Positions 1 through 7,926 are shown, numbered from the stretch's first letter. The stretch is DNA of 64,000 nucleotides from VRUE01 sp963817905 (GCA_963817905.1 CAWFPS010000003.1:620001-684000); one strand, 5' to 3'. Notes: generated by a model not told the origin, from the letters alone. Numbers and translations: made by a program.

Positions 1-1376
1 CCGATCACCGCGCCGATCAGGGCGACGACGGCGCAGACGCTCATCGCCTGGCCGAGCGCGTCGACGAACTGCTGCGGGCTCGCATCGGCGAAGCTGGTCC
101 CGACCGAGCCCTGGAAGATCGCACCGGTGACGGCGACGCCAAGGCTGCCACCGACCATGCGGAACATCGAGAGCACGCCCGAGGCGATCCCGGCCTTCTC
201 GACCGCGACCGCGTTCATCGCCGCGCTGGTCATCGGCGACATCGTCAGGGCGATGCCGATGCCGAGCAGCATGAAGCCGGGCAGCAGGTCGAGGTAGCTG
301 GAATCGACCGCGATGCCGCTGAAGCTGTAGAGCGAAGCGGAGACGATCACAAGCCCCGCGGCGATCAGCCAGCGGGGCCCAAAGCGGTCCGCGAGTCGTC
401 CCGCCACCGGCGCCACGCCGACGATCATCAGGGTCGATGGCAGGAACCGCACACCCGCCTCAAGCGGCGAGTAGCGGAGGATGTCCTGCATGTAGAGGGC
501 GAGGAAGAAGAAGACGCCGAGCATCGAGAAGGAGACGATCAGGGCGACCACGACAGCGCCGAGGAAGTTGCGATCGGCGAAGAAGCGGAATTCGACCATT
601 GGCACCTTGACCCGCAGCTCGACCGCGACGAAGGCGGCCAGCGCGACCGCGGAGCCAACCAGCAGGCCGACGATCTCGGTCGAGCCCCAGCCCCATTCGT
701 TGCCCTCGACCAGGGCGAGGATCAGGGCGGCCAGGCCGGCGGTCAGCGCCACGACGCCGGCGTAGTCGACCTCGCGGCCGACGGTGTTGTCGCGCGACTC
801 GCGCACGGCGAACAGGGAAGCGGTGACGGCGCCGATCGCGACCGGGATGTTGAGGTAGAAGATCGCCCGCCAGCTGACGTGCTCGGTGAGGGCACCGCCG
901 ACCACGGGGCCGACGGCGAGGGCGAGGGCGGAGACGCCCGCCCACATCCCCATCGCCTTGCCACGCTCTGAGGCCGGGAAGGCATCGGTGATGATCGAGA
1001 GCGTCGCTGGCATCATCAGCGCCGCGCCGACGCCTTGCACGACCCGGCTGATCACCAGGTCGGTCGAGTTGGCGGCGATGCCGGCGGTCGCCGAGGAGAG
1101 GGCAAAGATGACGACGCCGAAGAGGAACATGCGGCGGCGGCCGAAGATGTCGCCGAGCCTCCCACCGGTTGCCAGCAGCACGGCGAAGGAGAGCGTGTAG
1201 CCGTTGATCGTCCACTCCAGGCCGGAGATCGAGGCGTGCAGGTCGCGCTGGATCGAGGGGATGGCGACGTTGACGACGGTGTTGTCGAGCATGATCATGA
1301 ACAGCGCGAAGCACATCGCTCCGAGCGTCCACCACTTGCGATTCTCATCGGTGATCAGGTGGGCGTAGCGGGTCAA
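1..1376 (-). CDS. MFS drug-efflux transporter, DHA2 (EmrB/QacA) type, partial
   Basis: Proton-driven multidrug exporter of the inner membrane, cut off by the window edge: 458 codons are visible without a stop, and DHA2 members usually run about 470-550 residues. The translation begins LTRYAHLITDENRKWWTLG, then a first helix with the motif LDNTVVNVA typical of 14-helix DHA2 proteins, and the cytoplasmic loop GGRLGDIFGRRR (MFS motif A). The TTG start overlaps the TGA stop of the upstream MarR gene (TTGA) and has AAAGGA five bases before it, so the two genes are translationally coupled. Regulator plus exporter is the classic MarR arrangement. Substrate unknown. Confidence 0.88.
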   Translation of the reverse strand, partial: MTRYAHLITDENRKWWTLGAMCFALFMIMLDNTVVNVAIPSIQRDLHASISGLEWTINGYTLSFAVLLATGGRLGDIFGRRRMFLFGVVIFALSSATAGIAANSTDLVISRVVQGVGAALMMPATLSIITDAFPASERGKAMGMWAGVSALALAVGPVVGGALTEHVSWRAIFYLNIPVAIGAVTASLFAVRESRDNTVGREVDYAGVVALTAGLAALILALVEGNEWGWGSTEIVGLLVGSAVALAAFVAVELRVKVPMVEFRFFADRNFLGAVVVALIVSFSMLGVFFFLALYMQDILRYSPLEAGVRFLPSTLMIVGVAPVAGRLADRFGPRWLIAAGLVIVSASLYSFSGIAVDSSYLDLLPGFMLLGIGIALTMSPMTSAAMNAVAVEKAGIASGVLSMFRMVGGSLGVAVTGAIFQGSVGTSFADASPQQFVDALGQAMSVCAVVALIGAVI

Positions 1377-1912
1377 GCGGGTCCTTTCTGCTTCAGGTGT
1401 TCGTACGCCGCGGCGATGTCGTCGCGGTCCATCAGCGAGTCGACAGCGGCGTCGAGCTTGCGACGCTGCGCGGCGGTGAGGCTGGCGGCAAAGGTCTCCA
1501 TCCCCGCCTGGCGCACGACGACGAGGGCGTCGACGAGCTTCTTTCCTCCGGCTGTGATCGCGACCCGGCGCACGCGCCGGTCCTCGGCATCCTCGACCCG
1601 GGTGGCGAGGCGCTTCTTGACCATGCCGTCGACCGCGCGGCTCATCGAGGGAAGCGAGACGCCGAGCGCCTCGGCCAACTCGCTCACCTGCCGCGCCTCG
1701 GTCGCCTCTCCCAGCCCGCCCAGCTCCAACAGGGCCTTCGACTGGGTCATCGAGAGCCCGCTCTCCTCGATCACGCGCAGCACGTTGCCGCGGTCATAGA
1801 GGAAGAGGTGGCGCAGCAGGGCGCTGATCCGTGCCGCCGTGTCCTGCGCCTCGGCGCTGACATCGGGAGTGGTGACGTTTCCGACCAGCGCCGCGATGTC
1901 GCTCGCTTGCAT
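1373..1912 (-). CDS. MarR-family transcriptional repressor
   Basis: Winged-helix regulator of 179 residues, expected to act as a dimer and to control the overlapping efflux gene. The wHTH spans roughly residues 55-115: the recognition helix region reads VSLPSMSRAVDGMVKKR and the wing contains EDAEDRRVRRVAIT, the usual D-x-R-D/R-R wing signature. Flanking helices form the dimer interface. The intergenic side upstream of its start carries an inverted-repeat operator, which suggests autoregulation. The ligand cannot be inferred. The first ~25 residues before the fold are poorly conserved and a later start is possible. Confidence 0.9.
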   Translation of the reverse strand: MQASDIAALVGNVTTPDVSAEAQDTAARISALLRHLFLYDRGNVLRVIEESGLSMTQSKALLELGGLGEATEARQVSELAEALGVSLPSMSRAVDGMVKKRLATRVEDAEDRRVRRVAITAGGKKLVDALVVVRQAGMETFAASLTAAQRRKLDAAVDSLMDRDDIAAAYEHLKQKGPA

Positions 1913-1920
1913 GCCGATGA

Positions 1921-1963
1921 TAGTTGCACAAGCACAACTATTTCTCCAGAGGAATAGTTGTGC
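1921..1963. promoter_or_regulatory. Probable MarR operator, three TAGTTG half-sites
   Basis: Directly upstream of the MarR gene. TAGTTG at 1921-1926 faces CAACTA at 1935-1940 across 8 bases. GCACAACTATT at 1932-1942 forms a perfect 11-bp inverted repeat with AATAGTTGTGC at 1953-1963 across 10 bases. Two overlapping palindromes share the central half-site, a layout that would allow two dimers to bind. Confidence 0.7.
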
Positions 1964-1986
1964 GTGTGAGCAAGATCACGCTCCCA

Positions 1987-2002
1987 CCCCCCCCCCCCCC
2001 CC
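1987..2002. repeat. Homopolymer tract of 16 C
   Basis: An uninterrupted run of 16 cytosines lies between the marR operator and the bioA promoter. Such runs slip easily in replication and in sequencing, so its true length is uncertain. Confidence 0.9.
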
Positions 2003-2040
2003 AAACCAAATCGCTGGGATTTTCTGGCCGGGGGTGGGGC

Positions 2041-2046
2041 TAGTCT
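2041..2046 (+). promoter_or_regulatory. -10 box TAGTCT for bioA
   Basis: TAGTCT ends nine bases before the GTG start of bioA. There is no good Shine-Dalgarno in the short leader. The same hexamer precedes the next gene. Confidence 0.45.
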
Positions 2047-2055
2047 CGGCTGCCG

Positions 2056-3369
2056 GTGAAGTCGGTGGACCATGCGCAACTCGATCGGGACCACGTCTGG
2101 CACCCGTTCACGCAGCAGCAGGCCTGGTGCGAGGAAGAGCCGCTGGTCATCGAGGCGGGTGCGGGCTCGCACCTGATCGACGTCGACGGGCGCCGCTACA
2201 TCGACGGCGTCTCCTCCCTGTGGTGCACGGTGCACGGGCACGGCCATGCCGGGATCGACGCGGCCGTCGCCGCGCAGCTCGAGAGGGTCGCCCACACGAC
2301 GATGCTCGGCCTCACCCATCCCGGTGCCGCCGAGCTGGCCGCGCGCCTGGTCGAGATCGCGCCGCCCGGCCTCAACCGCGTCTTCTACTCGGAGTCGGGC
2401 TCGACCGCGGTCGAGATCGCGCTCAAGATGGCCTTCCAGTTCCAGCAGCAGCGCGGCGGGCAGCACCGCCGCCGCACCTCCTTCGTCCACCTCCGCGACT
2501 CCTACCACGGCGACACGATCGGCTCGGTGGCGGTCGGCGGCATCGACCTCTTCCACTCGACCTACCGCCCGCTTCTCTTCGAGACCCACGCCGCGGAGCC
2601 CGGCGACGCCGCTGACCTCGAGCGCGTCCTCGCTTGCCATGAAGAGGAGATCGCCGCGGTGATCGTCGAGCCCCTGGTCCAGGGTGCCGCCGGCATGCTC
2701 ATCCACCCCCCCGGCTACCTGCGCGAGGTGCGTGAGCTCTGCGACCGCTTCGGCGTGCTACTGATCTGCGACGAGGTGGCGACCGGCTTCGGCCGCACCG
2801 GCACGATGTTCGCCTGCGAGCAGGAGAACGTCACCCCCGACCTGCTCTGCCTGGCCAAGGGCCTGACCGGCGGCTACCTGCCGCTGGCCGCGACCCTGGC
2901 GACCGAGCGGATCTACGAGGGCTTCCTCGGGGCCCCCGAGGAGTACCGCACCTTCTTTCACGGCCACACCTACACCGGCAACCCGCTTGCCTGCGCCGCC
3001 GCCCTGGCCAGCCTCGACGCCTTCGAGAGCGAGCGAACCCTGGAGCGCCTGCAAGCGAAGATCGCCCTCCTGCGCGAGCGCCTTGCCGAGATCGAGGCGA
3101 TGCCCGAGGTCGCCGAGGTCCGCAGCTGCGGATTCATGACCGGCATCGACCTCGGAGCCCATGACCCCGCCCTGCGGCTGGGCCACCAAGTGACCCTGGA
3201 GGCCCGCAAGCGCGGCGCGATCATCCGCCCCCTCGTCGACGTGATCGTCCTCATGCCCCCGCTCTCGATCTCGGAGTCCGACCTGCGCCGCCTGCTGGAC
3301 ATAACGGCAGAATCGATCCAAACCGCCTGCGCGAACGCCGCCCCGGCGCCACTCGCCCACGCGGCGTAG
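2056..3369 (+). CDS. bioA: Adenosylmethionine-8-amino-7-oxononanoate aminotransferase
   Basis: PLP enzyme of biotin synthesis that converts KAPA to DAPA with S-adenosylmethionine as amino donor. It is 437 residues, the usual length for the family. The N-terminal HVWHPFTQ is the BioA hallmark. Other class-III aminotransferase features are YHGD near residue 151, the PLP-ring aspartate in ICDEVATGFGRTG (D239), and the Schiff-base lysine in CLAKGLTGGY (K268). The gene starts with GTG and stands alone: no bioB, bioD or bioF is in the window, so the rest of the pathway must be elsewhere. A second GTG four codons later is an alternative start. Confidence 0.93.
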   Translation: MKSVDHAQLDRDHVWHPFTQQQAWCEEEPLVIEAGAGSHLIDVDGRRYIDGVSSLWCTVHGHGHAGIDAAVAAQLERVAHTTMLGLTHPGAAELAARLVEIAPPGLNRVFYSESGSTAVEIALKMAFQFQQQRGGQHRRRTSFVHLRDSYHGDTIGSVAVGGIDLFHSTYRPLLFETHAAEPGDAADLERVLACHEEEIAAVIVEPLVQGAAGMLIHPPGYLREVRELCDRFGVLLICDEVATGFGRTGTMFACEQENVTPDLLCLAKGLTGGYLPLAATLATERIYEGFLGAPEEYRTFFHGHTYTGNPLACAAALASLDAFESERTLERLQAKIALLRERLAEIEAMPEVAEVRSCGFMTGIDLGAHDPALRLGHQVTLEARKRGAIIRPLVDVIVLMPPLSISESDLRRLLDITAESIQTACANAAPAPLAHAA

Positions 3370-3372
3370 TCT
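3367..3372 (+). promoter_or_regulatory. -10 box TAGTCT, leaderless Nudix gene
   Basis: TAGTCT overlaps the bioA stop codon and ends six bases before the Nudix ATG, so transcription should begin at the start codon itself. Confidence 0.5.
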
Positions 3373-3378
3373 CAACCG

Positions 3379-4023
3379 ATGGTGGAGAGAGAGCGTGGGC
3401 CGGCGGAGGCGCCGAATCTCGGTGAGCCCTCGGTGCCGCGGCCGGCGGCCTCGGTGGTGCTGCTGCGCCGGGGCGGGAAGCACGCCGACCGGGCGCTCGA
3501 GGTGCTGCTGCTGAAGCGGACCGAGAAGGCGCGGTTCATGCCCAACGTCTGGGTCTTTCCCGGCGGCGCGGTCGACGATGGCGACGGCAGCGACGAAGAG
3601 CGATTCAAAGCCTGCGCGGTGCGCGAGCTGGAGGAGGAGGCGGGGATCGCCCTGCCCGCGGACGAAGAGCTGGTGCTGTTCTCGCGCTGGATCACGCCCG
3701 AGGTGGTATCGCGCCGCTTCGATGCCTGGTTCTTCCTCGCCCTCGCCCCCGCCCACACGCCGCCGAGGCCCGACGGGGTCGAGACCACCGACGCTGGCTG
3801 GTTCGAGCCCGCCGCCGCGCTAGCGGCCCAGACGGCCGGCGAGCTCGCCCTCGCCTTCCCGACGATCAAACAGCTCGAGTCCCTACTGCCCTACCGGACG
3901 GCCGATGAGGCCCTCGCAGCCCAACGCAAGGTGACGATCGAGCCAATCCTCCCCAAGGTCATCGGCACTGCAGACAACAACCGCGTAGTCCTCCCCGGCG
4001 ACCCGGACTACCCGTCAAACTGA
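3379..4023 (+). CDS. Nudix hydrolase (NUDT19/CoA-diphosphatase-like)
   Basis: Hydrolase of nucleoside-diphosphate-linked compounds, 214 residues. The Nudix box is complete: G68-x5-E74-x7-R82-E83-L-x-E86-E87-x-G89-I90. It is preceded by the strand VWVFPGGAVDDGD, a spacing seen in NUDT7/NUDT19-type enzymes that cleave CoA derivatives, so an acyl-CoA substrate is plausible but not proven. There is no signal peptide. It follows bioA by nine bases yet has its own -10 box overlapping the bioA stop. ATG with no leader was chosen because the box sits six bases upstream. Confidence 0.85.
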   Translation: MVERERGPAEAPNLGEPSVPRPAASVVLLRRGGKHADRALEVLLLKRTEKARFMPNVWVFPGGAVDDGDGSDEERFKACAVRELEEEAGIALPADEELVLFSRWITPEVVSRRFDAWFFLALAPAHTPPRPDGVETTDAGWFEPAAALAAQTAGELALAFPTIKQLESLLPYRTADEALAAQRKVTIEPILPKVIGTADNNRVVLPGDPDYPSN

Positions 4024-4037
4024 GCGGTCACTCGCGC

Positions 4038-4709
4038 CTACCCGTCAGGGAAGGCGGCCAGCCCGGCGTGCCAGGGACCGGGCGGATAGATGTGGATGCC
4101 GCTCTCGTCCATCTCTTTCTGCAGGCGCTTGAAGAGCTCGCCGGCGTTCTTCAACATCGCCTTCAGCTCCTCGCCGCTGCGCTCGCGCAGGTGCCAGAGA
4201 AACCAGAGTTGGCGATCGTTGATGCCGAAGTCGACCTCGCCCGTCATCGTCGTCGTCCAGGCGAGGAAGCCGGGGCCGAACAGCTCGCGCAGGGCTACCG
4301 GGTCGTACTCGCTCGGCACGGTCGCCTGGAAGCGCTTGTTGAACTCGATCGACTCGAACTCGACCTTGCGGGCGAAACGCTTGGTCGCCACCTCGTGGCC
4401 CTCGATCGACTCGACGTTGAAGGCGGGCACGACCTGGGCCAGGTCCGGCATGTGAGCCTTAGCCAGCAGCGCGGTCGGCAGCACCGCCTTGCCGAAGAGG
4501 CCGCCGGCCTCCCTCTCGTCGGCGTCGCAGCAGGCGCCCCAGAAACCCTCACTGAGCTCACCGGTGAGCCGGTTGGTGCCGCCGACGCAGAGCGCCACCG
4601 GGGCGTCTACGGAATTGATCCCCCCCACCGGCTCGTACTTGAGCTGGCGCCGCTCGCCGTACTTTCGGACGGCTTCAGCCCACTCCTGCGCTTCCTGCTT
4701 GGCACCCAT
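4038..4709 (-). CDS. Uncharacterised protein, possible DUF3137-like domain, divergent from lemA
   Basis: Soluble protein of 223 residues with no signal peptide or membrane segment. The stretch EFESIEFNKRFQATVPSE, followed by a weak helix and SGEELKAMLKNAGELFKRLQ, resembles the E-x-x-x-FN-x-x-F-x-V region of DUF3137-type proteins that often accompany LemA. That assignment rests on pattern memory only. It is divergent from lemA with start codons 50 bp apart, which supports a shared role. Function unknown. Confidence 0.7.
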   Translation of the reverse strand: MGAKQEAQEWAEAVRKYGERRQLKYEPVGGINSVDAPVALCVGGTNRLTGELSEGFWGACCDADEREAGGLFGKAVLPTALLAKAHMPDLAQVVPAFNVESIEGHEVATKRFARKVEFESIEFNKRFQATVPSEYDPVALRELFGPGFLAWTTTMTGEVDFGINDRQLWFLWHLRERSGEELKAMLKNAGELFKRLQKEMDESGIHIYPPGPWHAGLAAFPDG

Positions 4710-4718
4710 CGAGCCCCG

Positions 4719-4752
4719 ATCCTATGCAGTTGGCCGCCCGGCCAGTTAGGAT
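4719..4752. promoter_or_regulatory. Divergent -10 boxes for lemA and its partner
   Basis: On the minus strand TAGGAT (4724 to 4719) ends nine bases before the 4709 start. On the plus strand TAGGAT (4747-4752) ends seven bases before the lemA ATG at 4760. Identical hexamers in opposite directions suggest coordinated expression. Confidence 0.5.
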
Positions 4753-4759
4753 GACCGCA

Positions 4760-5326
4760 ATGACTGTCGCCATCATCGTGGTCGTCGCGATCATCGTCAT
4801 CGCGGTCCTCTACTACGTCGCCAAGCGCAACTCGATCATCGCCTCGCGCAACCGGGTCGACGAGTCGTGGAGCGGGATCGATGTGCAACTGAAGCGCCGC
4901 CACGACCTCGTCCCCAACCTGGTCGAGACGGTCAAGGGCTACGCCGAGCACGAGAGCTCGACCTTCGAGAAGACAACCCAGGCGCGGGCCGCGGCGATGG
5001 CCGCCCAGAGCGTCGAGGACACCGCCAAGGCCGAGCAGAAGCTGACCCAGGCGCTGGCCGACGTCAAGGCCGTCGCCGAGAACTACCCCACCCTGCGCGC
5101 TACCGAGAACTTCCAACAGCTGAGCCGCAACCTCTCCCAACTGGAGGACGAGATCCAGGCCTCGCGGCGGATCTACAACTCCAACGTGCAGTCCTACAAC
5201 ACGAGCATCGAACAGTTCCCGGGCTCGATCGTCGCCAACCAGGGCGGCTTCACCAAGCGCGAGTACTTCGAGATCGAAGACCCCTCTGACCGCGAGCCGG
5301 TCGCGGTCAGCTTCAGCAAAGACTGA
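4760..5326 (+). CDS. lemA: LemA family protein
   Basis: Membrane-anchored protein of 188 residues with one N-terminal transmembrane helix (about residues 3-20, VAIIVVVAIIVIAVLYYVA), then the conserved LemA coiled-coil bundle: NRVDESWSGIDVQLKRRHDLVPNLVETVKGY, split here as the family signature around residues 31-60. LemA proteins are widespread; their biochemical role is unclear. The ATG at 4760 was chosen over upstream in-frame ATGs because the -10 box TAGGAT lies seven bases before it and the helix then begins at residue 3. Confidence 0.9.
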   Translation: MTVAIIVVVAIIVIAVLYYVAKRNSIIASRNRVDESWSGIDVQLKRRHDLVPNLVETVKGYAEHESSTFEKTTQARAAAMAAQSVEDTAKAEQKLTQALADVKAVAENYPTLRATENFQQLSRNLSQLEDEIQASRRIYNSNVQSYNTSIEQFPGSIVANQGGFTKREYFEIEDPSDREPVAVSFSKD

Positions 5327-5330
5327 GGTC

Positions 5331-5336
5331 TAAGCT
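5331..5336 (+). promoter_or_regulatory. -10 box TAAGCT, leaderless rubredoxin
   Basis: TAAGCT ends six bases before the rubredoxin ATG. The same hexamer at the same distance precedes the SigB-like gene at 7959. Confidence 0.5.
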
Positions 5337-5342
5337 TTTCTC

Positions 5343-5534
5343 ATGACGACGGCCACCGAGCAAACGCTGTGGATCTGCGAGAGCTGTGGGTTCATCTACG
5401 ACCCGGCGATCGGCGACCCCGACGGCGGCATCCCCCCCGGAACCAAGTTCGAGGACATCCCCAAAGACTGGTTCTGCCCGGTCTGCGGCGCCAGAACCTC
5501 TGATTTCCGTCCCCTGGAGCCCGGCGAGGCCTAG
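5343..5534 (+). CDS. Rubredoxin
   Basis: One-electron carrier of 63 residues binding a single iron. Two CxxC knuckles supply the ligands: C12-x2-C15 (ICESCGFIYD) and C45-x2-C48 (WFCPVCGA). The intervening GDPDGGIPPGTKFEDIPKDW is typical of bacterial rubredoxins. It ends 15 bases before a GMC-type flavoprotein on the same strand, so the two are very likely co-transcribed. The rubredoxin may pass electrons to or from that oxidoreductase. Confidence 0.95.
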   Translation: MTTATEQTLWICESCGFIYDPAIGDPDGGIPPGTKFEDIPKDWFCPVCGARTSDFRPLEPGEA

Positions 5535-5549
5535 ACCCGCAGGGGCGCC

Positions 5550-7253
5550 ATGGGACACGACTACGACTGGCTGGTGGTGGGGTCCGGGTTCGGGGGCTCC
5601 GTATCCGCGTTGAGGCTCGCTGAGAAGGGTTACTCCGTTGCCGTGCTGGAGTGCGGGAGTCGGTTCCGGGACGAGGACTTTGCTGAGTCGAATTTGAAGC
5701 ATCCGCGGAGGTATTTCTGGCTGCCGAAGTTCGGCTTCCGGGGGGTTATGCGAATGACCTTCTTCAAGGACGTCTTCATCGTCTCCGGCAGCGGCGTCGG
5801 CGGCGGCAGCCTTGGCTACGCGAACACGCTCTACCGGGGGCGGCCCGCCTTCTTCGACGATCCGCAGTGGAGCGAGCTGGGCGACTGGAATCGGGAGCTG
5901 GCCCCCCACTACGACACGGCGGAGCGGATGCTCGGCGTCGTCGAGTACGAAGGGATCGGACCGGCAGACAAGCTGCTGCAGGAATACGGCGAGGAGATCG
6001 GCGTCGGCGAGACCTTCACCAACACCCGCGTCGGCGTCTTCTTCGACAAGCCGGGGGTCGAGGTCTCCGATCCGTTCTTCGGTGGCGAGGGGCCGGCCCG
6101 CACTGGCTGCATGCGCTGCGGCAGCTGCATGGTCGGCTGCCGCCACGGGGCGAAGAACACGTTGATGAAGAACTACCTCTGGTTCGCCGAGAAGCTCGGG
6201 GTGGAGATCCAGCCCGAGCGCCAGGTGACTGAGATCCGCCCGCTAGGCGCCGCCGACGGTTCGGACGGCTACGCGGTGACCAGCGAGCGCACCGGCTCCT
6301 GGCTGCGCAAGAAGCGGCGCACGCAAACCGCCCGGGGCGTGATTGTCGCCGCCGGCGCCCTCGGCACCAACAACCTGCTCGCCAACTGCCGCCACAGTGG
6401 CGCCCTGCCCAACGTCTCGGACCGCCTCGGTGACCTCGTCCGCACCAACTCGGAGTCGATCCAGTCGGTGACCGCGCCCGATGACGAGCGTGACTTCAGC
6501 CGCTCGGTGGCGATCACCTCGAGCATCTACCCCGATCCCGACACCCACATCGAGGTAGTCACCTACGGCACCGCCGGCGACGCGATGTCGGGCACCTTCA
6601 CGGCGATGGCGGAAGGGCCGGGGACAAAGCTGAGCCGCCCGGTCAAGTGGATGGCGGCGATCCTGCGCCATCCGCTGCGCACGGCGCGAATGCTGATCCC
6701 GCACCGCTGGTCGCAGCGCACGGTGATCCTGCTGGTGATGCAGACCGTCGACGCGGCGATGCACTTCCGTCCCAAGCGCAAGATCTTCGGCCGCGGCGTT
6801 CGCCTGCAGACCCAGCAGGACCCGGGCCGCCCCAACCCGACCTACATCCCCGCCGCCGAGCAGGTCGCCCGCTGGTTCGCCAAGCGCACCGGTGGCGTCG
6901 CCCAGAGCGCGCTCACCGAGTCGGTGCGCAACACCCCCTCAACGGCCCACATCCTCGGAGGCGCCGTCGTCGGCGAGGGCCCCGAGAGCGGCGTGGTCGA
7001 CCGGGGCAACCGCGTCTTCGGCTACGAGAACCTGCTGGTCACCGACGGCGCGGCAATCCCGGCGAACCCTGGCGTCAACCCGAGCTTGACGATCACGGCA
7101 AAGGCCGAGCATGCAATGAGCTTGATCCCACCTAAGGAAGGGGCCAGCCCCGGTCACCTGCCGGAGGCGGCGAGACCTGCGGGGGCGTCGGGGCCGGGTC
7201 CCCGGGAACTCCCGGCCGAAGGCCGGCCCGGGGACCCGGCCCCGACGCCCTGA
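5550..7253 (+). CDS. GMC oxidoreductase, cholesterol-oxidase-like, with CX2CX2CX3C motif
   Basis: FAD-dependent oxidoreductase of 567 residues. The N-terminal dinucleotide fold reads VVGSGFGGS (residues 9-17), the FAD-binding SGSGVGGGSLGYANT lies near residues 79-93, and the C-terminal GMC block reads GGAVVGEGPESGVVD then NPGVNPSLTITAKAE. It resembles mycobacterial ChoD-type sterol oxidases. A four-cysteine motif, C187-x2-C190-x2-C193-x3-C197 (TGCMRCGSCMVGC), looks like a ferredoxin-type cluster site and fits the adjacent rubredoxin. The last 25 codons are encoded by a long perfect palindrome and are probably not part of the fold. Substrate unknown. Confidence 0.87.
   Translation: MGHDYDWLVVGSGFGGSVSALRLAEKGYSVAVLECGSRFRDEDFAESNLKHPRRYFWLPKFGFRGVMRMTFFKDVFIVSGSGVGGGSLGYANTLYRGRPAFFDDPQWSELGDWNRELAPHYDTAERMLGVVEYEGIGPADKLLQEYGEEIGVGETFTNTRVGVFFDKPGVEVSDPFFGGEGPARTGCMRCGSCMVGCRHGAKNTLMKNYLWFAEKLGVEIQPERQVTEIRPLGAADGSDGYAVTSERTGSWLRKKRRTQTARGVIVAAGALGTNNLLANCRHSGALPNVSDRLGDLVRTNSESIQSVTAPDDERDFSRSVAITSSIYPDPDTHIEVVTYGTAGDAMSGTFTAMAEGPGTKLSRPVKWMAAILRHPLRTARMLIPHRWSQRTVILLVMQTVDAAMHFRPKRKIFGRGVRLQTQQDPGRPNPTYIPAAEQVARWFAKRTGGVAQSALTESVRNTPSTAHILGGAVVGEGPESGVVDRGNRVFGYENLLVTDGAAIPANPGVNPSLTITAKAEHAMSLIPPKEGASPGHLPEAARPAGASGPGPRELPAEGRPGDPAPTP
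7183..7250. terminator. 24-bp perfect palindrome ending at the GMC stop codon
   Basis: Arms at 7183-7206 and 7227-7250 are perfectly complementary over 24 bp. The 20-base loop contains its own hairpin CCGGCCGAAGGCCGG. It sits between convergent genes (GMC and sodA) and lies wholly inside the GMC reading frame, directly before TGA. A bidirectional terminator is the simplest role; there is no U-tract. Confidence 0.7.
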
Positions 7254-7272
7254 CGCTCTCTCCGGATCCTGC

Positions 7273-7878
7273 TCAGCCGGCCTCGGCGAGGCGCTCAGCT
7301 ACGAAGTCCCAGTTCACGGCGTTCCAGAAGGCGTCGATGTAGTCCGGGCGCTTGTTCTGGTACTTGAGGTAGTAGGCGTGCTCCCAGACGTCGCAGCCGA
7401 GCAGCGGCACGCTGCCGTCGCTGAGCGGCGAGTCCTGGTTGGGCGTCGAGACGACCGCCAGGCCAGAGCCATTCTTGACCAGCCAGGCCCAGCCGGAGCC
7501 GAAGCGGGCGATCCCGGCGGCCTTGAACTCCTCCTTGAAGGAGTCGAGGGAGCCGAATGCCTGCTCGATGCCGGAGGCCAGCTCGCCGCTCGGCTCGCCA
7601 CCGCCGTCGGGGCTGAGCATCTGCCAGAAGAGCGAGTGGTTGTAGTGGCCACCGGCGTTGTTGCGCACCGGGCCCTGCTTGTCCCCGGGCAGGCTCGAGA
7701 GGTTGCGCAGGACGTCCTCGACCTCGCGGTCGGCCCACTCGGTTCCCTCCAGGGCCGCGTTTGCCTTGTCGACGTAGGCCTGGTGGTGCTTGTCGTGGTG
7801 GACGCGCATCGTGGTCTCGTCGATGTGCGGCTCGAGCGCGTCGTATGCGTAGGGAAGGTCGGGAACCGAAAAGGCCAT
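7273..7878 (-). CDS. sodA: Superoxide dismutase, Mn/Fe family (Mn-type residues)
   Basis: Detoxifies superoxide in the cytoplasm. The protein is 201 residues. Metal ligands are visible in MRVHHDKHHQAY, NNAGGHYNHSLFW and CDVWEHAYYLKYQN. Gly in NNAGGHYNH and Gln in TPNQDSPL are the residues usually seen in Mn-preferring enzymes. The start at 7878 (MAFSVPDLPY) was preferred over a longer reading because AGGAG lies eight bases upstream. Its promoter diverges from that of a stress-type sigma factor, with TAGGCT about 50 bases from the start. Confidence 0.95.
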   Translation of the reverse strand: MAFSVPDLPYAYDALEPHIDETTMRVHHDKHHQAYVDKANAALEGTEWADREVEDVLRNLSSLPGDKQGPVRNNAGGHYNHSLFWQMLSPDGGGEPSGELASGIEQAFGSLDSFKEEFKAAGIARFGSGWAWLVKNGSGLAVVSTPNQDSPLSDGSVPLLGCDVWEHAYYLKYQNKRPDYIDAFWNAVNWDFVAERLAEAG

Positions 7879-7926
7879 CTGGCGTCTCCTCATGGTTGGA
7901 CTGGTTGGACTCGAAGTGAATTTCGG

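Noticed and set aside
460..1335. 291-codon minus-strand open frame in the MFS gene
   Set aside because: Arg/Pro/His-rich shadow; the +1 frame gives a clear DHA2 transporter with a coupled TTG start.
2003..2055. Riboswitch or BirA-type operator before bioA
   Set aside because: The leader is too short for a riboswitch and there is no dyad of the TTGTAAAC type.
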